64,000 bases of DNA from Prorocentrum cordatum (lineage: Eukaryota > Sar > Dinophyceae > Prorocentrales > Prorocentraceae). The notes under the pieces are model-generated. The model was not told the DNA's origin. It searched no databases and saw only the letters and a program-made list of their open reading frames with translations. The stretch is taken from positions 653,811 through 717,810 of the forward strand of contig CAUYUJ010009779.1 of assembly GCA_963575745.1 (NCBI GenBank). The letters are read 5' to 3'. The first letter of the stretch is position 1. Each line of letters starts with the position of its first letter. Shown one piece after another: positions 31,971 through 41,497 of the stretch. The position numbers were made by a program, and so were the translations under genes.

Positions 31971-32169
31971 GCCCGAAATGGGTACGGAAAGAATGGGTAC
32001 AATGCCCAACAACAAATGTTGTCCCAAAACAACATCGGCCGCTGTTGGGCAGGCGGCCTTCTGTCTCGAATGGACACGGGCCGCGGCGGAGTGGACAGCG
32101 AGTCCAGTTCAGAATGAACAGGAACTGGTGTTGGGCATTGTACCCGTTCTTTCCGTACCCACTTCGGGC
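31971..32169. mobile_element. Foldback element M8
   Basis: Inverted ends of about 40 bp: GCCCGAAATGGGTACGGAAA and AATGGGTACAATGCCCAACA at the left match the reverse complement of the right end with about three mismatches. No duplication of 8 bp is obvious; TGGACT occurs on both sides. Non-coding. Confidence 0.82.
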
Positions 32170-32529
32170 GTGGGATGGACTGTACGTCTGCTCCGTGGCA
32201 AGCCCCCGGGAGGCCCCAAGAATGACCCAAGAAGCTCCCGAGAGGTCTTCTCATCCTTCTCCTCATCCTCCTTGTTCCTTCCTCTCCTCATCCTCAGCAC
32301 ACCCTCCCCCACGTGTTCCCCGACGGGCTTCCACGACGGCTGGGGGAGCGCATGGCGCGTGGCCAAACAGTGCCTGAACGGTTGGCCACATAGGCGTATC
32401 CTGGACGGCAGGGGGCGGCGGTGACTCGCCGCAGGCGTCCTCGATAGCTTCTGCGACCGTCGCGACCTTTGACTCCTTCTGGGGGTCGGCGGCGGAACGG
32501 CGCAAGCCACACGAATCACGCCATTGGTG
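32170..32529. other. Spacer without recognisable gene
   Basis: Includes a CTCATCCTC stretch near 32245-32300. No gene. Confidence 0.35.
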
Positions 32530-32685
32530 AAGGGGCCCTGGGACACACAAATAAATACAGACAAACAAACACGTTCCTATATCTTAGAGGGTTTCTGCCT
32601 TCCCCCCCCCACTTCCCATATTTTCCCATATTTTCCTGGGAGTCGACGATGAATTGCGTCTGTGTGTTTCTTTCCCTCCTGACTT
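32530..32685 (+). repeat. Dispersed repeat R1, copy 3
   Basis: AAGGGGCCCTGGGACACACA through CATATTTTCCCATATTTTCC to GTCTGTGTGTTTC and CCTGACT, aligning end to end with copies 2 and 4. Confidence 0.8.
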
Positions 32686-33048
32686 GCAGGATCAGAACGC
32701 TCCAGGACCACAAACTGTCGCAGGCCCGCGCGGGATTCCGGAAGCCTGCGCTCTCACGACGCCCCTCGCCGGTTGAGCCACAGGGGCGCCCCTCCGAAGC
32801 TCTGCCTTACCTTTGGGCCCCCGTCCAGCATTTGAGTAACCCAAGATCGGGGAGACGTAAGACTCGGGTATGGGGGACTCGGGTTGGCCCGACGGGGCCA
32901 TCACAAAATGACGACGCCCAATCTGAAATTTGACGCGAGCTCTCTCTGCAGACATCCCACCAAAACTGGACCGTCAAAATCCAGGACGCGCTCGTCAAAA
33001 AAAGTCGGCAACCCCGAGCTCCGGCTTACTCGGGTCTTGCGTTTCTCT
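32686..33048. other. Spacer without recognisable gene
   Basis: 32776-32835 (GAGCCACAGGGGCGCC, CTCCGAAGCT) resembles 33497-33550, another short dispersed duplication. No gene. Confidence 0.4.
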
Positions 33049-33493
33049 GACAAAAGAAGGGGGTCCAGCTGAAAGGGGGTGGCGCAATAGATGTGGGGCA
33101 ACTGTATTGCAAAGGCATTGCGCCGGAGAGTCGGAATGCATCGTATTGCAAGTAACGTACTGCACGCGAACATCCAGCAACACACTTGCGCCCTGGAACG
33201 CATTGCATGCCCCACATGTATTGCAACCCCACAAACCTAGTGCACTAAATCGAGAACGCCGGCGGCGCATCACCGGCCGCTCCCTGGGAGTTGGACGCAG
33301 CGTCTCGGGAGCCGCTTGGAGGAAATTGTGAAGCCTGTCCGGCTTCTCTTAGGAGCCGTTAGGGGGCCTCTTGGGGCTTCTTTAGGGCATCCTTTGGGCT
33401 TATTGGGGCCTTCTTGGGGCGCAACCCCACAAACCTATTGCACGAACTCTATTGCACCACCACCTTGTCGGTGGACCCCCTTTTGGGTCAACC
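33049..33493. repeat. ATTGCA-rich foldback R6, copy 2
   Basis: Outer inverted ends GACAAAAGAAGGGGGTCC and GGACCCCCTTTTGGGTC; the next layer, GGTGGCGCAATAGATGTGGG, pairs with the inverse of the segment at 33420-33470. The interior repeats TATTGCA words as in copy 1. An unrelated GGGGCCTC-type stretch lies at about 33340-33415. Confidence 0.7.
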
Positions 33494-33669
33494 CGATGGT
33501 CGAGCTACAGGGGCGCCTCCGAAGCTTCGCTGTACTGAACCTTTTGGACCCCCGTGCCAGCTGTGCGCTGGGCACTCCCCTGCGGCCTGCATGTGCCAGC
33601 GGCGTGCGGCTCCTTTGGCCCCCTGGACGGCTCCGCGCCCCGCGGATCCACGACCTCGCAGTCGAGCCA
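33494..33669. other. Short GC-rich spacer
   Basis: No gene; begins with the short duplication shared with 32776-32835. Confidence 0.3.
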
Positions 33670-33905
33670 GAGGAGGAGGAGGATGAGGCCGAGGAGGAGG
33701 AGGAGCAGGAGGAGAAGAAGGAGGAGGAGCAGGAGGCGGAGGAGGAGGAGGAGGAGGAGGAGGAGGAGGACGAGGAGGAGGAGGAGCAGGAGGAGAAGAA
33801 GGAGGAGGAGCAGGAGGCGGAGGAGGAGGAGGAGGAGGAGGAGGAGGAGGAGGAGGAGGAGCAGCAGGAGGAGGAGGAGCAGCAGGAGGAGGAGGAGGAG
33901 GGCGT
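33670..33905 (+). repeat. (GGA)n array with internal tandem duplication
   Basis: GGA/GAGGAGCAG repeats. A segment of about 77 bp (GAGCAGGAGGAGAAGAAGGA and following) occurs twice, near 33700 and 33778. Confidence 0.93.
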
Positions 33906-34190
33906 CCTGCTCTGCCCAACGGGAGCTGCCGGGCGCCGGGGCGGACCGCGCGCTGCTGCCGAGCGCAGAGAGCGCCCCGCCCTCCGGCCCCGCGCCTGGG
34001 CAGAGCTCCCCCCGGGAGCGGCGGTTCCGCGCGCCGCTGGCGAGCGGCCCCGGTCCATGGGGCAGCTCCTGGCTGGTGGCGCTCCCAGTGGCCGGCGGCG
34101 CTCCCAGTGATTTAAGAGAAGAGCAAGCGGCGTACACGTCGGACGGAAGAGGCAGGTAGAAACACGAAGCAGGAAGGCGGAGATACAGCC
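33906..34190. other. GC-rich spacer
   Basis: No gene recognised. Confidence 0.3.
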
Positions 34191-34352
34191 AAAAACCCTG
34201 ATGAGGACGCGCGGTAAGGGCGCAAGACCCTTGGAGGCCGAAGTTGGGATTCTTGGGGCGGCGGAAGAGGCCAAGGACGAGCCGCAAGAGCGAGGAAGAG
34301 CAAGGACGCAAGGGTATCCTGAGCAAAGTCGCGCGTCCTTATTAGGGTTTTT
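34191..34352. mobile_element. Foldback element M5, copy 2 (inverted)
   Basis: 162 bp, the same length as the nested copy at 23231 but in opposite orientation: AAAAACCCTGATGAGGACGC, GGTAAGGGCGCAAGACCCTT, ending CGCGCGTCCTTATTAGGG. Flanks do not form a clear duplication. Confidence 0.82.
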
Positions 34353-34494
34353 GACTGTAGTAGATTGGGTCCAGGTCCTCCCAGAGAATAGCACACACAG
34401 CAAAAGCATGTCGATTCTTCAAGTAGGAAGGCGCTTGAAGCAGATTGGGATCTGAGAATCCAGGAATACCTGCTTCCAACGACAGGCGTGTAAA

Positions 34495-34641
34495 CATAAG
34501 CGCTTGGCGCTCCGCGCGGATTTCTTGCCCTCCCTGGCGCGCGGAGCGCGCCAAGGGGGGGGGCGCCGGAGGCACCGACGGGGGGGGGGGCCAGCGCGGA
34601 TGCAGAAAATCCGCGCGGAGCGCCAAAAGTTTATGCTTATG
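34495..34641. mobile_element. Foldback element M4, copy 2
   Basis: Inverted ends CGCTTGGCGCTCCGCGCGGA and its inverse, with CATAAG at both outer ends; the centre is CTGGCGCGCGGAGCGCGCCA. Confidence 0.75.
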
Positions 34642-35210
34642 CCGCTTCTCCGTCTCCCATGGTTGGTGGCGATCCTGGTGGCGCCCCCAGGACTCCCAGG
34701 ATGCCCGGAGCGACTGGTGGACGGGGGCGCTCCCGAGCTGGGCCTCCTCCATGCGCGCACGGCTTCTCTGAAGGTGGCCGTCGCTCTCGCTGCGGCGGAG
34801 TCCGGAGTCGGCGTCCACCACCTCCAAGAAGCAGTTCTTGACAACCAGCATTGTCCCGTCGGCCTGGCACAGGCCCTGCAGCCCGACGCTGCGGCCACTG
34901 CGGATGGGGTCCATGAGACCGCCCGTTCGGGGCAGCCAGAGACACGGGGATGCGCAGAGCGATCTGCCCTGGCCTTCCCCCCCCCGCTCTTTCTCATCAT
35001 ACTGCCCTGTTTTCCCCCTCCGCCAGGTGGGCGCGGTCCTGCACACTTGCGCGCCTGCGCGCTCGTGTGCTCACGTGCTCACACGCTTGCACGTTCGCTT
35101 GCTCGCGCCCTGGCGTAATCCCACGCTCGCGAGCCCGCATGGTTCCGAGCTGGTTGCTTGGAGAGCATGTCTATCCCTGGCCACAGCAAGCATCATGGGA
35201 GAAAGAGGAA
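34642..35210. other. Spacer without recognisable gene
   Basis: GC-rich, with GCTCGC/GCTCAC words near 35055-35110. No exon identified. Confidence 0.35.
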
Positions 35211-35754
35211 GGGGTCTATATATGATCGCGGGTTCCGGGTCCTCGGGCCCCCCCCCCAGATGGGATGGGTCCCAGGGTCCTCGGGCCCACCCCCCCCCAG
35301 ATGGGATGGGGGGGAGGAGGAGGAGGAGGAGGACGAGGAGGAGGAGGAGGAGGAGGAGGAGGAGGAGGAGGAGGAGGAGGAGGAGGAGGGAGGGGAGGAG
35401 GAGGAGGAGGAGGAGGAGGAGGAGAGGAGGAGGAGAGGAGGAGGGGGAGGGGTCTATATGTGGTCGAGGGTTTGGGCCCCCCCCCCAAATCTAATGCCAT
35501 CCCCCCCCCCCCCCCCGCGCGATGCCCCCCCCCCCTGTGGGCGTGGGCGTGGCGTGGTGGCTCCCCCCCCCTGTGGATGTGGTGTGGGTGTGGTGTGTTG
35601 CTGTGGGTGTGTGCGGGGTGACGCCATGGTCCTCCTCCCCCCCTCCCTCCCCCCCTGTGGGTGCGGTGTGGGTGCGGCGTGTGGCTGGGATTGGCGTCAT
35701 GTTGACAGCTCCGGTGCTCGACGTCGTCGCCGCCGCCGCTGGTGGTGCCGTCGA

Positions 35755-35811
<57 letters not shown>

Positions 35812-36041
35812 GTCGTGTCGTCGTCGTCGTCGTCGTCATCGTCCTCGTCGTCGTCATCGCCGTCGTCGTCGTCCTTCTCCTCCTCCTCCTCCTCCTCCTC
35901 CTCCTCCTCCCCTCCTCCTCCTCCTCCCCCCCCATCCCATCTGGGGGGGGGGGGGGGCCGAGGACCCTGGGAACCATCCCATCTGGGGGGAGGGGGGGGC
36001 CCGTGGGCCCTGAGCCCGCGATCATATATGTAAAGATCCCC
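35211..36041. repeat. Long foldback M9 with microsatellite interior
   Basis: The left arm (35211-35320) includes TATATATGATCGCGGG, GGTCCTCGGGCCC and CAGATGGGATGGG; the right arm (35925-36041) is its inverse, ending CCCGCGATCATATATG. Between them lie (GGA)n at 35312-35450, a G/T-rich middle, (GTC)n at 35750-35870 and (CTC)n at 35876-35930. The GGTCTATAT lead-in also recurs at 35450. No gene. Confidence 0.85.
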
Positions 36042-36189
36042 GCCCCACCCCAATGCGCCGCTGGAGCCGCAGGAGCGCTCGCGCGCACCTCAATTGTGCA
36101 GCGATGCGCGGACGAAGCATCCGTGCGCACCGCGAGGTGCCCGCGAACACCACGCATGGGCGCAACCACGCGATAGGGAGGAGAGGAGA

Positions 36190-36389
36190 CTAGGGGAACA
36201 AAAAGTGACATACACATAAAAACTCGGAGGTCCGCGCGGAGTTCTCGGATCGGCGCTGAGGCCCCCTGGCGGCGCCTCCGGCGCCTCCGCTGGCGCGCTC
36301 CGCGCGCCAGCGAGGTGGGTCCAGCGCCGATCCGAGAAATCCGCGCGGACCTCCGAGTTTTTATGTTTATGTGACTTCTGTTCCCCTAG
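36190..36389. mobile_element. Foldback element M4, copy 3 (fullest)
   Basis: 200 bp with long inverted ends of 75 bp or more: CTAGGGGAACA, ACATAAAAACTCGGAGGTCC and TTCTCGGATCGGCGCTG all recur inverted at the right. The centre is GGCGCCTCCGGCGCC and TGGCGCGCTCCGCGCGCCA. Confidence 0.85.
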
Positions 36390-36784
36390 AGACAGACCCG
36401 GACATATCCACATCAGCCTTGCGAGCCCCAGTGTGCGCAACACGCCCTGCGCTATCACGCGAGCAGAACAACCTGCGAGTGCCTTACTGCCTCAGCCTGC
36501 GAATGCAAGAATGGACAACATGCCATGGTAGTACATACTATGCGCAATAATATGATGCACCATTGTGGTGCACACTTGTGAATACCAGAACAACATTCGA
36601 GCGCCGCAATATAGCTGTGAACGAGACGACTTGCCCGTGAACTTCGCAATAGTCGCGACGCGCCTATGAGACCCGCCGTGCGTTCGCGACGATCACGTGG
36701 CGAGGGAAGCCGAACGATAGCCTTGGAGCGCCACATGTGTGCGGACGAGCATGCTAGACCCTGCAAGTATCACAATAGCCTGCG
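36390..36784. other. Spacer without recognisable gene
   Basis: No exon, RNA or repeat copy identified. Confidence 0.35.
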
Positions 36785-37060
36785 AAAAAAGGAGGACGAG
36801 GGGCAGAAACAGGAAGAGGACGACGATGAGCAGGAGGACGAGAAGAAGACGAGCAGGATAAAAGGAGGACGACGGGCAAGGACAACAGGGATGACGACGA
36901 GGACCACGACGGCTACGAGGACGACGGGGACGACGGAGGGGACGAGGAAGATGACGCGGACCACGAGGACGACGACAAGGATGATGAGGACGAGCATGAA
37001 AAAAGAGCACAGGACGAGGAGGAGGACGAGCAGGAGGAGCAGGAGGGGGAGGATAGGGGG
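36785..37060 (+). repeat. Degenerate GAGGAC/GACGA repeat
   Basis: Purine-rich text of GAGGACGACGAGGAC-type words; Asp/Glu/Arg frames are artefacts. Confidence 0.8.
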
Positions 37061-37253
37061 AAGAGGCTGAGAAACATGTTGACCAGGAGATCAGGGGAAG
37101 ACGTGGACGACGGAGAGGACGGGGCAATGGACGAGGAGGCGGACGAAAAGTACGACGATGACGATGTCGATGTCGACGGCGGCGCTATCCGTGAAAGTGT
37201 AGTATTCCCGATCCCCCCGATCGGGGGGGGGGAGGGCTCGAAGCGCTCCTGGC

Positions 37254-37374
37254 CATCGCTCGGACGTCCATTCCCAGTGTGTTTTTCGGTTTCGGGCGTG
37301 TTTTTTTCGCAAAATTATCAAGGATGCTCCTCGATGGCCCTCGCAGAAGGAAAAGCGCACACGTCCGAGCGATA
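37254..37374. mobile_element. Foldback element M7, copy 4
   Basis: CATCGCTCGGACGTCCATTC to ACACGTCCGAGCGATA; slightly more diverged than copies 1-3 and 8-10 kb away from them. Confidence 0.82.
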
Positions 37375-37574
37375 CTAAGGCTCTCGGAGGCCGCTGTTGC
37401 AAGAAGAGCTCGTGAGACTGGCCGCAGAGGCAGGGCCTCCCCGATTCCTGGACCCCGGGGGCGCCCCCGCCACAGCCTGCGCCGCCGACGCCCACAAGCA
37501 CCGCAGCAGTGGCGCGCGCGCGCGCCACAACGTGCCTGTGAGCACCGCGGTGTGCTCACGGACCACCATTCGCA

Positions 37575-37751
37575 GAAGGCATCCACACACCACCGCCGTG
37601 CCAAGGCAGGGCCATCCTGGGCCCCAGGATGGTGTCTACGCCCTCCTGGCGGAGGCAACGCCCTCCTGGCGGAGGCAAAAGAGGGTCTACACACCATCCT
37701 GGGGCCCAGGATGGCCCTGGCCTGGCACGGTGGTGGTGTATAGATGCCTTC
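37575..37751. repeat. Foldback with GGGCCCAGGATGG arms
   Basis: The left arm (AAGGCATC, CACCACCGCCGTGCCAAGGC, GGGCCATCCTGG) pairs with the inverse at 37690-37751. The loop holds two tandem CGCCCTCCTGGCGGAGGCAA units. Confidence 0.8.
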
Positions 37752-38158
37752 GTCGGACACCAGGACGGCGAAAGAGACCGGACCCTCCTGCCAGGACCGC
37801 ACGAAACCGCGAGCGCCACACGGGTGCGCAAGGTCACGCCGCATCCGGGCGGTGCCGCGACAACCCCGCAAGCGCCACAGCCCTGAAAAGAGGCAATCGG
37901 CCCGGGAGCATCACGGCAACCTGCGGGCACGATCTGGCGTGCCGTGCGAGCACCGAAGCAGCCCGCGAGCACCACGGTGGCCCTCGAACCCTGCGCCAGC
38001 GCCGAGAACGCACGCCGCTACGAAGCTGCGGTGCACGCGCTCGCTGCGACAGCAGTAGGGCGGCGCGCTGCGGGGGGCACCATGCTAGGGGGAGAGAAGA
38101 ACGAAAGAGAGGGGGTGGGGCGTGCCCAGCGGTCGGCCCGGCTGTCGGAGTGCCAGCG
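37752..38158. other. Spacer without recognisable gene
   Basis: GC-rich, with GCGAGCACC/GCGAGCGCC words recurring loosely. No exon identified. Confidence 0.35.
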
Positions 38159-38322
38159 TTAGGTCGGGCATGTCCCCCTCTACAGGCGGATGCTGGACGA
38201 AGAATTGGAAATACGCAGACAATACTCAAACATAAAACAAAATCGTCTCCAGACAATTGTTTGACTATGCTTGATCTTTCCTCCTGTAGGGGGCTCCTGT
38301 AGGGGGACACGCCCGACTTAAT
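38159..38322. mobile_element. M1 element (copy i)
   Basis: 164 bp from TTAGGTCGGGCATGTCCCCC to GGACACGCCCGACTTAA. Flanks TGCCAGCG (38151-38158) and TGCCAGCA (38323-38330) match at 7 of 8. The right end carries a short duplication of CTCCTGTAGGGGG. Confidence 0.87.
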
Positions 38323-38847
38323 GCCAGCACGACGATGCTTCGCATCCCTGCACATGTGGCTGCCCGGAGCTCACGTTGCTCGCTCGCGCCCCGAGGCGGT
38401 GTGCAGTCAGCCTGCTCGGAGCGACCAGCACGTCTGCTGGACAACACGGAGCTCGAGCCAAGATGTTGCGCACGATTGGAGATCGGATCCTGCTATTAAA
38501 CAGGTCAATAGAGCTCGGCTGGGCGATTCACAAAGGCAGTCCGCCCGCGCGCTGACTCGACGGCCCGAAACGCGAGCTGGCCATCCTCCAGTCGAAACAA
38601 CAAATGCGACGGTAACTTCTGAGAGCGATTCGGGCCACGGGGCGAGCGAGGAACGACGCCCAGGAGACATAGCTAGACGTCATTCCTTTAAAGTGCGGTC
38701 CATGCAGTATCTGAGAGGGTGAAGGCGGCCGATGCCTTGATCCCGTGCTCCAGGTGCAGCGATGCCAAGATGCCTCCTCCTGACTGTGGTCGGGCCGTGG
38801 CGCTGACCTGTGCCTACCACCTGCGAGCAACCCACACGATGTTAAGA
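38323..38847. other. Spacer without recognisable gene
   Basis: Frames on both strands without recognisable motifs. Confidence 0.35.
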
Positions 38848-39005
38848 TTAAGTCGGGCCTGTCCTCCTACAGGGGGATCTTGGACGAAAAAATAGAATAG
38901 TCTAAACATACACCAACATGTTCAAACAATACTCGAAAAATCGCCCCCAGACTATTTTAACATATTTTTGAATATTCCTCCTGTAGAGGGACAGGCCCTT
39001 CTTAA
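38848..39005. mobile_element. M1 element (copy j), perfect 8-bp TSD
   Basis: 158 bp, TTAAGTCGGGCCTGTCCTCC to AGAGGGACAGGCCCTTCTTAA (one end worn). It is flanked by perfect TGTTAAGA at 38840-38847 and 39006-39013. Confidence 0.9.
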
Positions 39006-39059
39006 TGTTAAGAGTTGACTGCGTGAGTGACCGAGGATAAGAACCTTGACGTTCACGCT

Positions 39060-39450
39060 GTCAAGAGTTCAAAGATGCTGCCAAGGGGCCCTAAGATGGC
39101 CCCCAGGTCGGGAAGGGGTGGGCGGGGCAATGACGGCTCAGGGGCTGCCAGAATCATGTAACAAAAACCCAGAATCTTTCAAATGGGCATTGCCTTGTAC
39201 ACCTGCTCGGCACTATGACCTCAAGTCGGCCCCAGAACGGCCCCGAGAACCTGCAGAAGTCTCCTGAATAGTGTCGAGAGGGCTTCCAAGGGTCCTCCCA
39301 ATAATTCCAACGGCGCCCCCAAAACGGACACAGGCACCCCCGACTCCCCCAGGCATGCCCCAAAACGCCCTTGGAGGAAAGATGCCCGGACAAATCCGAG
39401 ATGGCCCAAATGAGCGTCCGAAAATGGCAACCGTCGAACAGCAGTGAGCC
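39060..39450. repeat. R4-like degenerate text
   Basis: CCCCAGAACGGCCCCGAGAAC-type wording resembling R4, without the TTGAAGGA lead-in. Confidence 0.45.
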
Positions 39451-39596
39451 GCAAACCATGCAAATCATCACACGCAGGCGACGCAGGGCCGCCGGCGACG
39501 CGCGCGCCCCCCGAAGAGACGCCGGGCAGACCTCGGCGCATGGGGGGGCACACGAACAACACTACGGCAAGTTCGTGCCACAACAACCCCAGCAAA

Positions 39597-39649
39597 GGCA
39601 ACCATGAACGATCGGCGGCTTTTCGATCGCTGGAGTGTTCATGGTTGCC
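39597..39649. repeat. Hairpin GGCAACCATGAAC/GATCG
   Basis: GGCAACCATGAAC (39597-39609) and GTTCATGGTTGCC (39637-39649) are perfect 13-bp arms, with a second inner pair GATCG/CGATC. Confidence 0.85.
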
Positions 39650-40330
39650 CATTCTGGGCCACTGGCGGCGTTCAGCCTTGAAGGCCCGCGGCCGGGTCGC
39701 CGCCGCGTGGGCATGACAAAAACCCACAGAACTTGTCCCACGATTCGTGCCGACAGCTGCTTTTGCGCTGGCGCCAGTGGCCGCTTCCGCGGAGAATAGG
39801 CGGGGGGGGGGGGGGAGGGGAAAAAGGAGGACGAGGAGGACGACTACTAACTACTAACTCCTGAACGGGAGTGTTTTCGAAGCTGACCTGAAGCCATCCC
39901 AGGAACGACCGATAGCCGAGAGTTTGGGCCTCCGGCCATGAGGAGGACGAGAGGGAGGAGGGGGACGATGTGCCCCCGCACGCACACGAGCGCAGTTCAA
40001 TGGATTCTGATGTGCCTCTTTGCGGGGTGTGTTTGTTGCCCGCCCCAGGCCGCGTCTAGTTACGGCCGCTCTGGGGGGGGACAAGGACTGGGCTACCCGA
40101 AATTTCCTGGCTGGAGCGCATCCCAAGAGATCTATCGTTGCGGACGAGGGCTGCCCTCACAATTATGGGGGGCACTCGGCCAGGGAGGCGAGAGAGTCGT
40201 CCAAAGCGGGAGTCAGACGTGAATGGGAGCCGGGCAAGCGGCGGGCGGGGGCCTAGAAGACAAAGAGGACTGGCAACCACTGAATGAAGGAAGCATACCT
40301 GCTCCCGGATGGATTCACCCACGAGGATCA
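39650..40330. other. Left flank of the giant element
   Basis: No gene; a G run at 39808-39817 and ACTACTAACTACTAACTCC at 39842. It ends at the target duplication CCTTATGC. Confidence 0.4.
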
Positions 40331-40338
40331 CCTTATGC

Positions 40339-40430
40339 TTAACGATCCTGGCATGCCCTAAAGGGCATGCCAGCTGAAATAAATCGAAGTAGCTTTTAAG
40401 TAACGATAAATTAACTTTAGGGTTGAGACC
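40339..40430 (+). repeat. Left terminal inverted repeat of the giant element
   Basis: TTAACGATCC is followed by a hairpin, CTGGCATGCCC-TAAA-GGGCATGCCAG (40348-40373), then AAATAAATCGAAGTAGCTTT, AAGTAACGATAAATTAACTT and TAG. It is more diverged from the right end than the internal copy at 47319-47426 is. Confidence 0.82.
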
Positions 40431-40556
40431 ACAACTAACGCCCGAAGAGCCATAAAATAAGCAATGAAAATCGCCACGACGAAAAAGTATGCATGTTGAT
40501 AACACCCTGGCCCACGAACTCCTGGGAACCGACGGCCAATTACGCGCGTTCTGGGG

Positions 40557-40603
40557 CGCGGTTGTCATGCCGCGCAACGACGTTGCGCGGCATGACAACC
40601 GCG
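40557..40603. repeat. Perfect 47-bp palindrome
   Basis: 23-bp arms (CGCGGTTGTCATGCCGCGCA then ACG) around a single A, with no mismatch. Just inside the left terminus; cruciform-prone. Confidence 0.95.
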
Positions 40604-41497
40604 GTTGCTGCAAAGCAAACGGGGCAATGACATGGCGGGAAGAGGTCGAGCGGTGGCAGGGCGAGCTCAGAGAGCAGGGAGAAGGAATGGACACAGCGAG
40701 ACGGGCGGAAAGGGGCAGCATTGGAAGGACATGAAAAGATGGAATGTGCACGGGGCGGACGCTGACAAGAGGAACTGCGGCAACGAGATGAACTGAATCT
40801 GCAGAGGAATGGCAGGGCGGGCGGAGCGAGAGCGCAATCGATGAAAGATCAACCGACAAGTGAATGAACTCATCCCGCAACTCGGTCACGCAAGTGCAAC
40901 TGCAATCCTGGCGGCACGCCTTGCCGCGGCCCAGAGAAACGCAATCCGAAGGGGGCGGCCGACTTCCTGAACTGGCAACTCCCAGAATCAGACTCTGCCC
41001 TGGGGCCCACCACGGAAACAAACGCAATCCCCCATCCCCGCGCCCAGTCGGGCGCCGAGCCCGAACTAGCCGCCAAACTACATTCCCTAAATCCTGGTCC
41101 CCCTCCCCCACCCCCTCCCCCGATACGTGCCAATCAGGGCCCCCCATTCGAAACCTCAACGTCTACCTCCCTGCCCCCCGCTTTCGCCAACCTTGGCGCG
41201 CACCCTTTGGATTAAAAAAAAGCCTCGCGCGGCAGCCAAGCGGGTGGAAGTGGGGGAAGTTCTCTGCCCTGGATGCGTTTGGAGGGGTAGCGGGCTTGGA
41301 TGCCATGGTGAGGAGGGCCCCTGAGGCCGAGGAGAGGAGGGGCACGGATGGGGGCAGGGAGGGGAGCGAAAAGACGGCCGACGCGCACGAGAAGGAGCCC
41401 CATCCAGCGCGCCAAAAAATATGCCGACGACCTCGGCGACAGGAAACAAATCGCTGTCATCGTCAGACCCTGGCCCTGGGCACGAAGCCTGTCAACC
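40604..41497. other. 3' region of gene A, no exon assigned
   Basis: Minus-strand frames of about 100 codons exist (41544-41212, 41449-41156) and could be a terminal exon of gene A, but none has family support. A third, longer frame (41159-40056) looks like random text. Confidence 0.35.

Noticed and set aside
40056-41159. 367-codon minus-strand frame
   Set aside because: Runs through the left terminal repeat and the 47-bp palindrome; composition is not coding-like and no family is recognised.
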